Below are positions 23,361 through 35,696 of a DNA stretch of 64,000 bases, in pieces. The position numbers and the translations under genes are program-made. The stretch is taken from the NCBI RefSeq assembly GCF_949987535.1, contig NC_080081.1, positions 48,272,973 through 48,336,972 of the forward strand, written 5' to 3'. Every line of letters begins with the position of its first letter. The stretch's first letter is position 1. The stretch is from Balaenoptera acutorostrata. Its lineage: Eukaryota > Chordata > Mammalia > Artiodactyla > Balaenopteridae. The notes beneath the pieces are model-generated. The model saw only the letters and a program-made list of their open reading frames with translations. It made no database searches and was not told the DNA's origin.

Positions 23361-23724
23361 CAGTTATTAGTTTGTTTTTTTTTTTTTTAATTTTATAGCT
23401 ACTTTATTTATTTATTTCTTTATTTTTGGCTGTGTTGGGTCTTCGGTTCGTGCGAGGGCTTTCTCTAGTTACGGCAAGTGGGGGCCACTCTTCATCGCGG
23501 TGCAGGGACCGCTCTTCATCGCGGTGCGCGGGCCTCTCACTATCGCGGCCCCTCCCATTGCGGGGCACAGGCTCCAGATGCGCAGGCTCAGTAGTTGTGG
23601 CTCACGGGCCCAGCTGCTCCGTGGCATGTGGGATCTTCCCAGACCAGGGCTCGAACCCGTGTCCCCTGCATTAGCAGGCAGATTCTCAACCACTGCGCCA
23701 CCAGGGAAGCCCAGTTATTAGTTT
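23361..23724 (-). repeat. Long CHR-type SINE, antisense, with internal duplication
   Basis: TSD cagttattagttt at 23361-23373 and 23712-23724. The tail is the T-run and TTTA-rich stretch to about 23427; the body then runs to the head (accactgcgccaccagggaag) ending at 23711. The middle carries a 24-base unit twice in tandem (23485-23508 and 23509-23532; cactcttcatcgcggtgc in the first, cgctcttcatcgcggtgc in the second), absent from the copy at 56.8 kb. Open frames across it are not genes. Confidence 0.93.
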
Positions 23725-26469
23725 TTTTGTCAGTGTTTTTGATTACTCAGTTGCATTTTTGCCATCAATAGGTTATGTCTATAAATAGAGGTCTAGAGAC
23801 ATTTTTAAAGTGTTTGTGAAGAAGTTCAGATTTTAAAATTGCAGATGAATATTGTGTTAGTGATTAAGTGTAGCAAACATATTTTGAAGCAGTTTATCTA
23901 GCTCAGAAAAAGACAACAATAGAGCCATCCCTTGTGACTAGAGTTTCAATGGCTTCCTTCAAAAATAGTCATTTTAAAGTTTGTGTTTCCTTTTCTTTTA
24001 ATCTCTCATGTCATGAATAATATTTAGTTGAACTCCCAAAGCAACTGGGGAAATAAAATCTTTGCTGTTGATTTTGGATAAAATATGAGACATTTACTTT
24101 TGTGAATTTTAATCTCAGGAGACTTGAACACAATCTTTTGTTCTCTGGTCTCTTGGGTCATTCAAAGATTTAAATTTAAATTTTTGTGTTTTGACAATAA
24201 GAGAGCCCACTGAAACATGTAAGTATGACAGTTTTAGTTATTAGTATCTATAGAAGTTCAGTACTCTTTTAGTTACCATTTTAGCAACTTCCAGATGGGT
24301 AATGCCTGTCCTTCTATAGGCAGTTTATAGAATAATCATCCTAATGTTATACTATGTTGCAGTTCATTATTTCTCTGAGCTTTTTGTTTTACTCATATTT
24401 GCTTAGCAGCCAAGTTAATTGTTCAAAAATTATCATTCTAATTAATTATGCTCTGAATCCTTTAGATATATCATTTCAAAGCACTGAGATGTCAGATTTT
24501 GTCCTGACTTGTCAAAAGAGTTAAAACTCTACTTCCTACATTTTTGACCTTATAAAGTCCTTTCTTGCTACAAATTTCAAAACCTTATTGATCACAAAGT
24601 GCATTAATAGATCTGAAAATTCATGTGTTCTTTAAAAATATATACTTGTTGAGGACATATATTAGATCAAAAGTTTTGTCAGCTGTAATTCCGTTTTATA
24701 ATTGTTTTTTAAAAGTCCAAACTAAGTTACTTCTCTCTGGTTTAAACATGTTGGCTGATTTTTAGACTTGGATGAATTTCACTGTAAATTGCTGTTTGAT
24801 GTGACTTGAGTACCCAGGAGCTGTCAGGATGGCTCAGTGATTTAACGTTGGTGTCCTGCAGCTTTGACTGTAATCAGCAGATGCTGTGGTATTACCATAA
24901 ATGTTTTCCTAACTGCTTCTGTCAAAAAGAGAAAATTCTTCCTGCCCTGAGTCTGCTGCTTCTGATTAAATTCAGTTTGCCTTCTTTTGCATAATTAATA
25001 TCCCATGATGATCTCTAACCTTTTGTTTTTAATATTGCCTTTTGGTCTAGACTCACTCTTTCTGGGGAGGCTCCACTAAGAGCAGACAAGGAGAAAGGGA
25101 TGTTGCTTTTACATGAACCCCCAGCACCTCCATGGCTCTGAAGTTGTTACTGTTTTCATACCATCACTTGTCAAAGATCATGAAAGGTTCTGGTCTTTGC
25201 AATGTTTTTCATTGTTGTGCCACTGCTCTGTTCTACTTCTGAAGGCTGTTTCTGCAATGCTTTGGTGCACATGGTTTTACCTGAGGATGTGTGATGATGG
25301 AATCTGCTTTAGAATGTGCTCACCCTGGGTGTATAAACTGTGATAAACTTCTGGCACCAACGAGGCAAAAGGCTTCCTAGTCTGCAAAACTTTCTGCACC
25401 TCTAACCCAAAGCAGATCAGAAAACTGTATGTGGCACAACAAAGTAAATGTCTACAAAATATAAGTATGTTAAAAATGAATGCCCTGTTTTGTCAGTGAA
25501 AGCATTCTTTATACTATCTCAATGGGAAAAAGGTCCTTGAATTTCTTAAATAGCAGTAACTTTTCCCTGAAGAGCCCAAAGTGCTTCATCATTTTCCTAT
25601 TTATTCTTTTAGAACCTGTGAATACTCCTGCTGGTAACCACCTGTGATTGTTTTTTCTTTTCCTAGTAGAACATTGATGTAAATAGATAGCCTTTGTGAT
25701 GTTATTCTTACAGTGTAAGGTAAAAAGTATACGTGATATCTCTAAGGTACTAAATCCAGCCAATAGTAACTGGCATATTTACAGCTTAGAAATAGTCTGT
25801 CATCATATCATCTGAAATTAGGATTCTGCATGCTTCTTTGTTTCAGAAGAAAGGATAAAAGGCTGAGCTTCACATTTTCTGTGGTTTATCTACTTCTTTC
25901 TCATATAGGAGATTCTACTAACAAATATTTATCACATTATTTTTAGTATCATTTTCTTCATTGAATCAAAGAACTTTAAAATGGAAAAGGATCTTAGAAA
26001 AGCGTTCCTTTTGGCACTGACCAAGCTGAGCCTAAATGACATAAAGCCACAGGTAGTGGCACATTTGGTTTGGGGATTTCCAGCTCTTAACTACTGAAAT
26101 GTTAACTTTGAATATAGATTTTTGTTTATCTCAGATTAAAAACAAATAAAAGAGAAACGGGGGTATTTCAGAATAAACCTATCGATCCCCAAACAGATTC
26201 CACATAAAAGCAAGAGTTATGATCAACAAAACTCATTTTTTCTTGCTCAAGCTCTGTTGCTACAAAGTCTTTAAGCTCATAGCTGCTTAGATCTCCTGCA
26301 ACTCCACTATATTCTTTTTTTTCCTACACAGCCACCAGCAGTACCACTTTTCCATATCTGTTCGTATTAGCCAACCACTTGTACAATAAAGAGCACTCCC
26401 TTCAGCAAAACAGCTAATCTGTGACCCAGAGGACAATGGCAGGGTGCCACATAAGACAGAGAGACTTTT
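23725..26469. other. Unique AT-rich sequence, no gene seen
   Basis: No repeat family recognised with confidence. Short open frames (24806-24994, 25113-25343, 25509-25763) have no support. Confidence 0.5.
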
Positions 26470-26640
26470 AAGTGTTCATTCTGCCTCTGCTTTTTCCTCA
26501 CTGTGCCACTGGAGTAATCCACTTAATGTCTGGGCTCAACTTCCTTGTCGGTAAATGGAGATAAACAATAACCACCTCACAGGAGGATTAAATGCCACGT
26601 GTGCTAATGTGTCCACACACCTGCTTCTTTGAGACCTGTA
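26470..26640 (+). repeat. MIR SINE, sense
   Basis: gagtaatccacttaatgtct, tcaacttccttgtcggtaaa, tggagataaacaataaccac and ctcacaggaggattaaatgc follow the MIR core and 3' part. Confidence 0.75.
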
Positions 26641-28009
26641 TTTGACAGCCAAGGAGAATGAGGAAGACACTTGGAAAAGGTGAGAATACAAGAACAAGAG
26701 TGCTTATATTTAATTAGAGATTTCAATGGTTCTTCTTAGTCTGTTTCCTCATTCCCAGTTTATTCGTGGACACAATGTTCGTTACTACTCAAAAAGACAA
26801 AAAGTCACAGATATGTCTCTTTCAGGTTAGTTGAACGTGAGAGTAGAAGGAAGTCACTTAGAAAAGCACCAACATTTTAGAGAAATGTGAACTATTTCTC
26901 TGGCTCTAAGAATGAAAAATCTCCTTTCTACCCCAAGTGCCACCCCCCCCAAAAAAAAGCTTTTCACAATCTCTTTCTTAATAGGTAGAGGCCCTGAAAT
27001 CCTCAAATTTGATTCTTAAATGTATTGCTATTATCATGCTTTAAGAGGAAGCTGCCAGCTTATTTTAAATGACAAAAGAGCTATAATTCATAAGTAGTGC
27101 AGCTGCCATTCTCATGAGATATAGTCAGAATTTGGATATCCACCCACCTATTCCCAGAAAATTAACACATAAATACACATGAATGGATTTATGACTTTAA
27201 CCACGAATTTAATGATACTACATGTAAGTATAGCCAGTTTGCTGATGAAAAGGATTATGCTGAAAATATTAGAAATGAATTTTTCTTTTTGTTTTTTATA
27301 TTAGAAGACATATCTTGATCAATTATTCCAAAAGCATCTATGCCTCTGTTTTTACTCAGAGTTATATGACTTCCGGGGTATGTGTTACTAATCTTTCTGC
27401 TGTAACCATCAGAGACGAGGCTGAAACACAGCCACTTTCAAGATTTGTGATGAGTGGACCCTTACAATGCTGTACATTTGTGTGGTGATCTGTCCGTCTA
27501 AGAGCTTTCATACATATTGTTTTTGTCATAAATATCCTGTGTAGATTTGGCTTATTTAATCATGGCCAGTAAACAAAGAAAGATGCTGAAGTTAACAGAG
27601 ATTAAAAGAATCATTCCAGGATATAAAAAGTGAATGATAGTGCTAAGAAGAAACCCTTACAATTTTTCCTTTTAGATATAAACTAACCCCATAATAGAGC
27701 AACCTCTGACCCAAGTTGTCACAAACGTGGAATTTGCAGCTAACCAGATGAGCCAGGGAAAACTGGTGTTGGTTCTCTTTCACGTAAATCCAAAGAAACA
27801 AATCAATGAGCATACAGCTTGATAAACGAAAAGGCTGTTCCATGGCGGTAAGCTCAGTTAAAACCAAGTCTGTAGAGACAGCAGTGGAAGGAGTAAAGCT
27901 AAACTTGCCTCCCACAAAAAGGCCTTTAACCTGCCTGAGGAGATCATCACAGCCTCTCCAGGAGACTGGGAAGAGTCACAGCAGCAAAGCCAAGAGCATT
28001 GTCATGGTC
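26641..28009. other. Unique sequence, no gene seen
   Basis: Contains a C8A8 homopolymer junction near 26942-26957. Open frames at 27643-27915 (-) and 27806-28012 (+) overlap on opposite strands without other evidence. Confidence 0.5.
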
Positions 28010-28185
28010 TGACAGATTAGTGGCTGACCTCTTGGCCTTGATTTTCTTCCTGTATAATGGGGATATCAACAACAGCTTCGCAGAGTGTGTGAGAATGACC
28101 TGGGGAAATGTTATTAAAGACCCCTCCAATCATGACTAGCACACAGAGGCATAATAAATGATAGCAGTATCATCATTACTATTTG
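28010..28185 (+). repeat. MIR SINE, sense
   Basis: ttgattttcttcctgtataatggggatatc is the MIR core wording (read in pieces), followed by gagaatgacctggggaaatg and ataataaatgatagcagta. Confidence 0.75.
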
Positions 28186-29079
28186 GCTGAGACCTGGTGA
28201 GAGATGTTTTTGGTAGAATGTAGTGGAGAAAACAGATACTAAATATGCAATTACACAAACACATCATGCTTATGGTAAGTGCAGAAGGAAAAGAACTGTG
28301 AGAATGAACAACAGGGGTGGAGTGGCAGGGGTTAAGGAGGCTTCCCAGGGAGTGACTTCCTGTGCCAAAGCACTTTCACCTGGTTTCAGACTGACTGGAG
28401 AGAATGGAAAACTACAACACCAGTGTCTTAAGAGTGGGCCAGGTGGAATGATTAATTCAGGTCATACTTCTCCCTTTTAATACAGTGTTGACAACAAGGA
28501 GAATAATAGGACTTTAACTGCAAGGAAAGAACAGTGGAGGCAGCCACCATTCTCAACTACATCTGGAGCAAAAGTGTCTCGAACGCAGAACTTCTGATTA
28601 CAAATCCATCTCCTTCATATGGTATTCCCCAAATCCTGCCCAATTCACCCTATTCCTGATTTGATCAGCTCCTTACCTGCATTTCTACATAGCCTCTTTT
28701 TTTCCCTCCCTGTCTCTTGCCTGTCAATCCATTCCACAAGTAGCCTAGTTCATTCGCTCTCCTTAGATTTTCTCTGATTAGGCCCTGTTACCTTCAACAC
28801 TGCTTCTGTTCCCTTCTTCATCATCTGCTACAAGTGACATATCCCCCTGCACCCTACGCATTCTCTTTTGAAGTCTAACACACCCACAGGACTTAAACAT
28901 TTGTGTTTATTATTTAAGAGGCATGGATCCTAGTTTTGCTAAAAGCCATAACAGATACCAAATCCAATAATGCATTAAAAAAGTGAGAGACATAATTGAT
29001 GGCTCAGAACACTTTGAGCAGTTCTTGCTACTTCTCTTTGTTATGTATGGAAGATAATAAGGAAATATCTCTATAAATA
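28186..29079. other. Unique or very diverged sequence
   Basis: 28590-28900 is pyrimidine-rich and might be a worn L2 body leading into the L2 end at 29080, but I cannot align it with confidence. No gene supported. Confidence 0.4.
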
Positions 29080-29205
29080 TAGATATGTCAAGGCAGTTAG
29101 ATTGTAGGCTTCCTGAAGGCAGGAACCATGTCTGCTTATTCTCTGCTGTATTCCTGACACTTAGCATAGCGTGGCCCACTGTACATACTCAGCGTTTTTT
29201 GACTA
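29080..29205 (+). mobile_element. L2 LINE 3' end (short)
   Basis: attgtaggcttcctgaaggc, aggaaccatgtctgcttatt and cctgacacttagcatagcgt match the last 120 bases of L2. Confidence 0.75.
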
Positions 29206-30139
29206 AAGGAGTGAAAGCAGTTGTCCATCTTGCATCCTACATCATGCCCAAAAATGATGGAACATAGACTCTGCCCCCTTGACTCTTATGATGAAATACA
29301 ACACACATCTACATATAAAGCACTGCTTCTAACACCACGAGGGATTAGAAAAACACAGATCCTACTTCCAGTAGTTTATGGTCTTGTCAGTCGACTCTGG
29401 CCTGTAGCAGGGACACAAAAAACTATAACACTAGGCAAACAGGATGTGTAACACATGAAAGAAGTACAACAGAAGGCAAGGGACGTCACAACATTTTGAG
29501 AAATCAGGAGTTATCATTTGATGAGACTCGAGGGATTATAGATTATTGTAGGCAATGCTTAGGACAGAGGAATAGAGATGGGTAGAAGAATTGCATATAG
29601 AGTTCACTGCATAAGTACAGCTAAAAAAATGCATGTCTTAATTTAAGGAATAGTAATTTCCTCAATTATGGATTGCTAGTAAGAGAAAAACTATATGCAA
29701 ACATTTTCTAATTTAAGATAGAATTGAGGCATTTGTGGTTAGTTCATTTTATTTTTTAAAAAACTAGAAAATTTTATAACTCTGGACTCTCCTTGGTACA
29801 AATTGGGTAGTATCAATTAAAATGTAAAGTTATTACATGTAATAATGTCAAAATAACTAGCTTTACCTATTTTCTAATGTACTAGTGAATCTGGGCCATA
29901 GATTTTGCTTCTATGAATAGCTAGTTATATTGCAGTTTTAAGTACAGGCAGTACTTTATACCATACAAGCAAAAACCCTGGAAAAGTATATTCCTGGTTC
30001 ATTTCAACTAGAGAGCTCAATAAATTTTTAAGGTATTTGTCAGAAACAATATCGGTAAAAGTGAAGTGTCTCATAGTTCCTTTTTGGTTCCTTGTGCTAA
30101 TATAGGAATACTGTCTGCTTCTCCTTCAGCATTTGTAGC
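29206..30139. other. Unique AT-rich sequence, no gene seen
   Basis: No recognisable features. Confidence 0.5.
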
Positions 30140-30162
30140 TTTTTTTTTTTTTTTTTTTTTTT
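30140..30162. repeat. T homopolymer run
   Basis: Uninterrupted T-run of 22-23 bases, directly before a MIR. It could be the tail of an antisense retro-insert whose body is lost, or simple slippage. Confidence 0.95.
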
Positions 30163-30177
30163 CCAGTTAGATAACAG

Positions 30178-30415
30178 TGCTATAGTTTGAAGCCTGGAGC
30201 TGAATCTGGCTCCAATTGTGCTTGAATCCTCCCTCCACCCTCACTTTCCTCCTGACCTTGGGCAAGTTTCTTAACCCCTCAACACATCCCTTCCTCAACT
30301 GTGAAATGGGGAGAATAAATGTCACACTCCATTAGATTGTATGATGATTCATGTAAAACACCTCGTGCAGATGGGCGCTTAACTGCTCAAACACATTAGT
30401 ATTGTTTTTATTATT
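30178..30415 (+). repeat. MIR SINE, nearly full length, sense
   Basis: agcctggagctgaatctggc, cctgaccttgggcaagtttc, ttaacccctcaacacatccc, actgtgaaatggggagaata and a TTATTATTAG-like end trace nearly the whole MIR. Confidence 0.88.
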
Positions 30416-33400
30416 AGTCTTTTATAAAACAAAACCTGAAGTGGGGGGGGGGAGCCTTACATACAATTATTTTATTAATTGTAATTTTATTCATTATAAT
30501 AAGATGGTGATAATGACTATATTTTTGTTAGAACTAAACCTGAGTTCCATCTTCGCAGATTGTGTTATCGTTGAAAATTTTGTTGTTTTTTTTTTAACCA
30601 ATATTTTTGGTTTGTCACATAGTAAACCTCATTGGACAGATGAGGAGTGACCCACCCCTTCATTATAATTACTTCTTTCCTCTGATAAGATATAAGATGA
30701 TAAGGCTTGTATACTCCAGGAGAAAACAGACACAAGCTATTACATTAGAGAAATAAAGTTATTCATGTTGGAAGGGCCGTGAATGTTAGGGTCACCAAAT
30801 GGACTTGGTAAAACTGCAGAACACAGCACTTCTCTGTTATACTCCAGAAGAACCCTTTTTATGTTGTGGGATTCCATTATTTGTAATGGTTTCTTTCCTC
30901 TTCCAATCAAGTGAGAGCCCATATGGAAAGCTAGTACCATTGCAAAATCTAAGACCATTAGAAATAGAATAGTCAATTAGCAGACATATTATTACTATAT
31001 TGTAACAGTTGTAAAAGAATGTATTATGTTCCATATTTTTAAGTCACTAAAAGTTATTCAAGGTGCTATAATACCAACTTAATGATTAGTGACAGGTGTA
31101 ACTGTCTGACCTCTAGTGGCTATAGCTCATTGCTGCATCTCAGTTGATGGGTTAAAAAAACAACAACAAACTAAGACTATGGAAAGAAATCTCAGCTCCT
31201 AATAATAGAGTTATACAAGTGAGTGTATAGGAAATTTTATAACTAGAAATTATAGTTGCTCTGAATTTCTGCTGCTCTGATTGTTGGGGTGCTGCCTCAA
31301 AGGACAGAGTCCAGAACCAACTTTGTGAATCTCTGAGTTCAGGTGCTTGAAATGTGTCAGCAGATGCTGCCCTGAGGTCCAGTAGTCAGGTGTTCTCTAC
31401 AGCATTTTTAATAGACATTCTGAAGTTCATAGCAAGCTTCCAGCATCAATGTTCAGCATTATTTTATAGGTTTGCACGAAATTTTTTTAGAATAGCTATC
31501 AAATGTCTATATGAATAATATGTCTTTCATAATGTGCAGATGTTATAGGTTTATGTGAATATTTTCTGATTCAAATTGAACAGCATTACCGTTCCTTATA
31601 TACTTCATCACAAGTTAAGGATGCTGTTTGTAAACAGGAAGCAGATTGGAATTGACCAACAATTTGGGGAGATGAACTGATTATACTAAAGCACTGAACT
31701 AAATAGACTTAGATATTCCGTTTAGTATGGTGCCCCAAACTGAAAAAGACTAAGAAAATTCACATTATCTTAAGGCTGAATAATAAAAAATGAGAACATT
31801 CTGCCATATGATAGTAACATATTTTCCTGTCTTTAACATAAACCATTTTAGAATATTTGATTTAATTTTTTTCTTTTCATACTTGGTATCTCAATTAACT
31901 GAATACTTTCATCTCAATAGTTTAATGAACTATAAATTGCTGGACATACATGGCTAGTGTGGATCTGCAGTAATTTTTTTTTAAATTTCAAATACCATGT
32001 GGATTATAAAGTTCCATATACTTTAAGGCTTCTTCTGTGCTAACACTTGTAGCTCTTTTAGGAGAATGTACAAGAAATGGGACAACTAACAATTGCTCCA
32101 TCTTGTCCTCTGTCCATTTTCCTGCAGTCAGCACCTTCTTTAGCTTGCCAAGAGTACTGCACTCTAATTTCTTTCTTTTCTGCCTGCTGTACAGTACATT
32201 TCTGCTGCTTTGTGTTTCGTGTTACCATAGAGACAGGAGGTGCTCCAAAGCCCTGGGAAGATGGGTAGAAGCGGGTCTTAGAGGAAACAGTCCCTGCTGG
32301 CTAGCGAAGCCTGAGGCAGGAATCTATAGCAGTAAATGGAAAGAGGGAATTACGTGGTCAGATCCAACTGTGCGTCCATAGGGTCTTAGGAAGTGCAGGC
32401 CCAGCCTATACTGCATTCAATATGAGTTGTTTACAGAAACGAATTTTTCAGAGATCTCAGTGTAGCGTGGGGGTTCATAGGAACCAAGCTTAGGGTTTTA
32501 TTTGCAAGAAAATAACTGAAGTGACATTGACTTATTCCTTTTACTGTTTCCTCATTAAAAGGGAGCAGCTTCTAAGAAAAGTCCTCTTTGCCTGACTTAT
32601 TTTGCCAATCAAAAATTTCACCTTTAAAATGCAGATCAATATTCTTTGACTCAGCCGAAACCATCAGAAGTCAGATTGCAGGCTGAGCACAAGGGACTCT
32701 ACATCCAGCACCCAAGTCATTGATCCAAATATGCTAGTTCTAAAAATGAGTAGTTTTTACCCTAAATTGTCATGTACCCCTTCCATATTTTACAAACATA
32801 ACTTCAAGCTTTTAAACATTTCTGTTCTATGTCCTACTATATTATTTTAGCTCATACTTGTTAATATTTTTTATTTAGGAGAAATCTGCTATAATATTTC
32901 AAAATAATATAGTTTTTTTTTTCTTGCCTTTTCCTTCTGATATGTATGTGGGAATTATTGTTAAAGGCAGCCTTTTTTTTTTTCTTTTTTTTTTTTTAGT
33001 GGATAAGATCCATACTCAGAGTATTTGTTGGATTTTTGTCACATATGTAGTAGTCTAAGCCGGGAAAGAATTCAGAGAAATTCAGAAAACATCAACATAT
33101 CTTCCTAGGTTACTGGTCCAAGGGCATAGTATGCAGAATTGTACTTTGGACGAGGAAGGCCGGTGATCTGTAAGTCTGTATAAAAGGAATATGGTTGAGT
33201 AAGGTCCTCTGAGGTACTTCTTTCCTCAAACTGACAGTAGGAGGCAGTAGTTTACTAGCCTGAGCGCCTCTCTAAGGTAATGGCAATGACTCATGCCAAA
33301 ATTTTTTTTACTCATTTTCTAGAAATACAAGAAACCAAAATCTTAGAAGTCGTTTAAGATTTCATAATGAAACTTGGTACCATCAATACAGTACATGATA

Positions 33401-34569
33401 ATGCTGCTGGGCTATGAATAGAACAATCAAAAAAGGCAGGTCTTTCAGTCTTAATAGTGGCACCTCTGTGCACCTGGCCCCAATGTAGGTCCTGTTCCAA
33501 TTTGAATAGGAGAGTGGCAAGAAATAAAGGTCAATCTCGTTTTGGAAAGAAGGAGAGTCACATTTAATATGTTAGATCCTTCTAATTTTCACTGATTTAC
33601 TAAAATGTCTACAGAACTATGAAGTAAAAATGGAAGAGTCTGAATGGTAACCTGGTCTCACTATGCCTTGGGGGCTAGATAAACGTATGTCAAAACAGAG
33701 ATAGTAGAAACAGTAGGTATGTCATTATAGCAATCAATTTCATGATTGCATTTTGAATCTTTAGCCATTGTCTGTTTTACCATTCACGGAAGCTACGTAA
33801 ATCCAAATTACCTAGGAATGTACAACTGTGTCTTCCTTTCTGTATAAAACAAAATCACAGTGAAATGCTAAATTTTGGAACATTGCATTCTTTCACTCGA
33901 TTGTTTTTCATGTCGCTAAAAAAATAATGTTTGAAAGCATTTTCCTTCTGTAATAACTGATTCCATTCATACCTTATCTTTCACTTATTGACCTAATCTC
34001 AATAAGGTATGTATTTTTGGATTTTTTTTTCCTCAGTATTTGGGTTGTATTTATATCTGCAATTCATTTCCCTATGTAATTCAAACAGCACATATTTATT
34101 TGATAACTAATTATGATTATTATACAATCTGTGACCATAGAACAAAGCTAAGATTACTAGTCTGAATTACACAGGGAAATAAATTGCTGATATAAATGCA
34201 TCCCTGATACTGAGGAGAAAAGTTCCAAAGTGCATATCCATATAAGGTTGGGGCCTGTGATCTTGATATTACTTATTTTTGCTTTAGCCCTGTGAACCAT
34301 ACATCCCTATATGGTGCCTTATAACAAATTATAGAAGTATTTTTAGTAAATATGGGGAAATGAACAATATTAATTTCCATTAGGATATGAATTATTCCAA
34401 TTTGAATGTCTAACTAAAGTTTAAAAAATTATCATTCCTAAATTCTTTTTAATAATAATTATTAGCTTTCTAACAGTACAAAATCCAACTGAGATTGTTA
34501 CTCATCACTGGAATTTTCTATGAAGATATCTGACTCAAAAATTTACAGGTATTAACACTGTAGGAACTC
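30416..34569. other. Unique sequence, no gene supported
   Basis: Homopolymer runs include G9 near 30443 and interrupted T-runs at 32973-32997. The 114-codon open frame at 32037-32381 (+) is one of the longer non-repeat frames, but it shows no motif, has a rival frame at 32077-32268, and lacks a convincing acceptor. I treat it as chance. Confidence 0.5.
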
Positions 34570-34912
34570 CAGGTTCCTATACTACCAATATAGTAGCCAA
34601 TAGCCATATGTGGCTCTTGAGCTCTCAAAATGTGGCTAGTCTGAATTAAGATGATCTCTAAGTGTACAATACATATTTGATTTTGAAGGCTTAGTACAAA
34701 AAAAAAAAAGTTAAAGATTTCATTAATACATTTTTTATTTTGCTTACATATTGACATAATAGTTGACATTTGGTTAAGTAAAATATATTGTTAAAATTAG
34801 TTACACCTGATTTTCTTTCCCAATATTTAATGTGACTACTAGAAACTTTTAAGTAGCTTATGTAGCCCGCTTTCATGACACTCATATTTCTATTGGACAG
34901 TGCTATTCTAGA
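34570..34912 (-). mobile_element. hAT-like MITE, opposite orientation to the 4.3-kb copy
   Basis: Left end ccaatatagtagccaatagc, then catatgtggctcttgagct, and right end ttctattggacagtgctatt give the inverted termini. The A-run at 34698-34709 and tttaatgtgactactagaaa belong to the same element. No transposase. Confidence 0.65.
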
Positions 34913-35099
34913 CTCAAGGCTAGGTCGTCAAGAGGCCAGAAAGCACAAAAATATACATTAAATAAAAATGACATGTAATCAGTTCGTTACTCAGGGAATG
35001 TTATTCTGAAGTGTTTTCTTTGGGAAGGATTAATATGAAACAAGGTGGTAAAATTATGCCATGCTTAGGTTCAGTCACTCAAGAAATGATGTTTTAAAC

Positions 35100-35190
35100 A
35101 CTCGTTATAAAGCAGGCACTATTCTAAATACTGTTTTATTCTAAGTGAATAAAACAAAGATGTTTGCCTTCGTGGAGCTTACATTCTAGC
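35100..35190 (+). repeat. Old unassigned interspersed repeat fragment
   Basis: gcaggcactattctaaatac, gaataaaacaaagatgtttg and tggagcttacattctagcaa give the same pattern as at 52060-52160. Confidence 0.5.
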
Positions 35191-35696
35191 AAGTTAGATC
35201 AGAATTAGATGGATATGAGTTTGCTTGTCTTGCTCCTTGAACATATTACTATCTCCTGGATATAGCTAGTGACATTTATATTTAGTGACAGGCTGGGGAG
35301 AAATAAAGGAACATTTCTATATATAAAGTCATACATAAAATTATTTCATTTAAAATCATCTTCATTACAAATGTATCCCAGGATTGAATTCCCTAATTAA
35401 TAAAAACACATAGTTTTAAGCAGCTTTTATTAGGCTGAGAATCAACTTCAAGTTTTTTGGGTTTTCTTAAATTTTTTAATTTTTTAATTTAATTTTATTT
35501 ATTTTTTTATACAGCAGGTTCTTATTAGTCATCAATATTATACCCATCACTGTATACATGTCAATCCCAATTGCCCAATTCAGCACACCACCATCGGCAC
35601 CCCACCACGGTTTTCCCCCTTTGGTGTCCATACGTTTGTTCTCTACATCTGTGTCTCAACTTCTGCCCTGCAAACCGGTTCATCTGTACCACTTTT

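Noticed and set aside
32037..32381. 114-codon plus-strand open frame outside recognised repeats.
   Set aside because: No domain, no convincing splice acceptor or donor, and a rival open frame overlaps it. Expected by chance in 64 kb.
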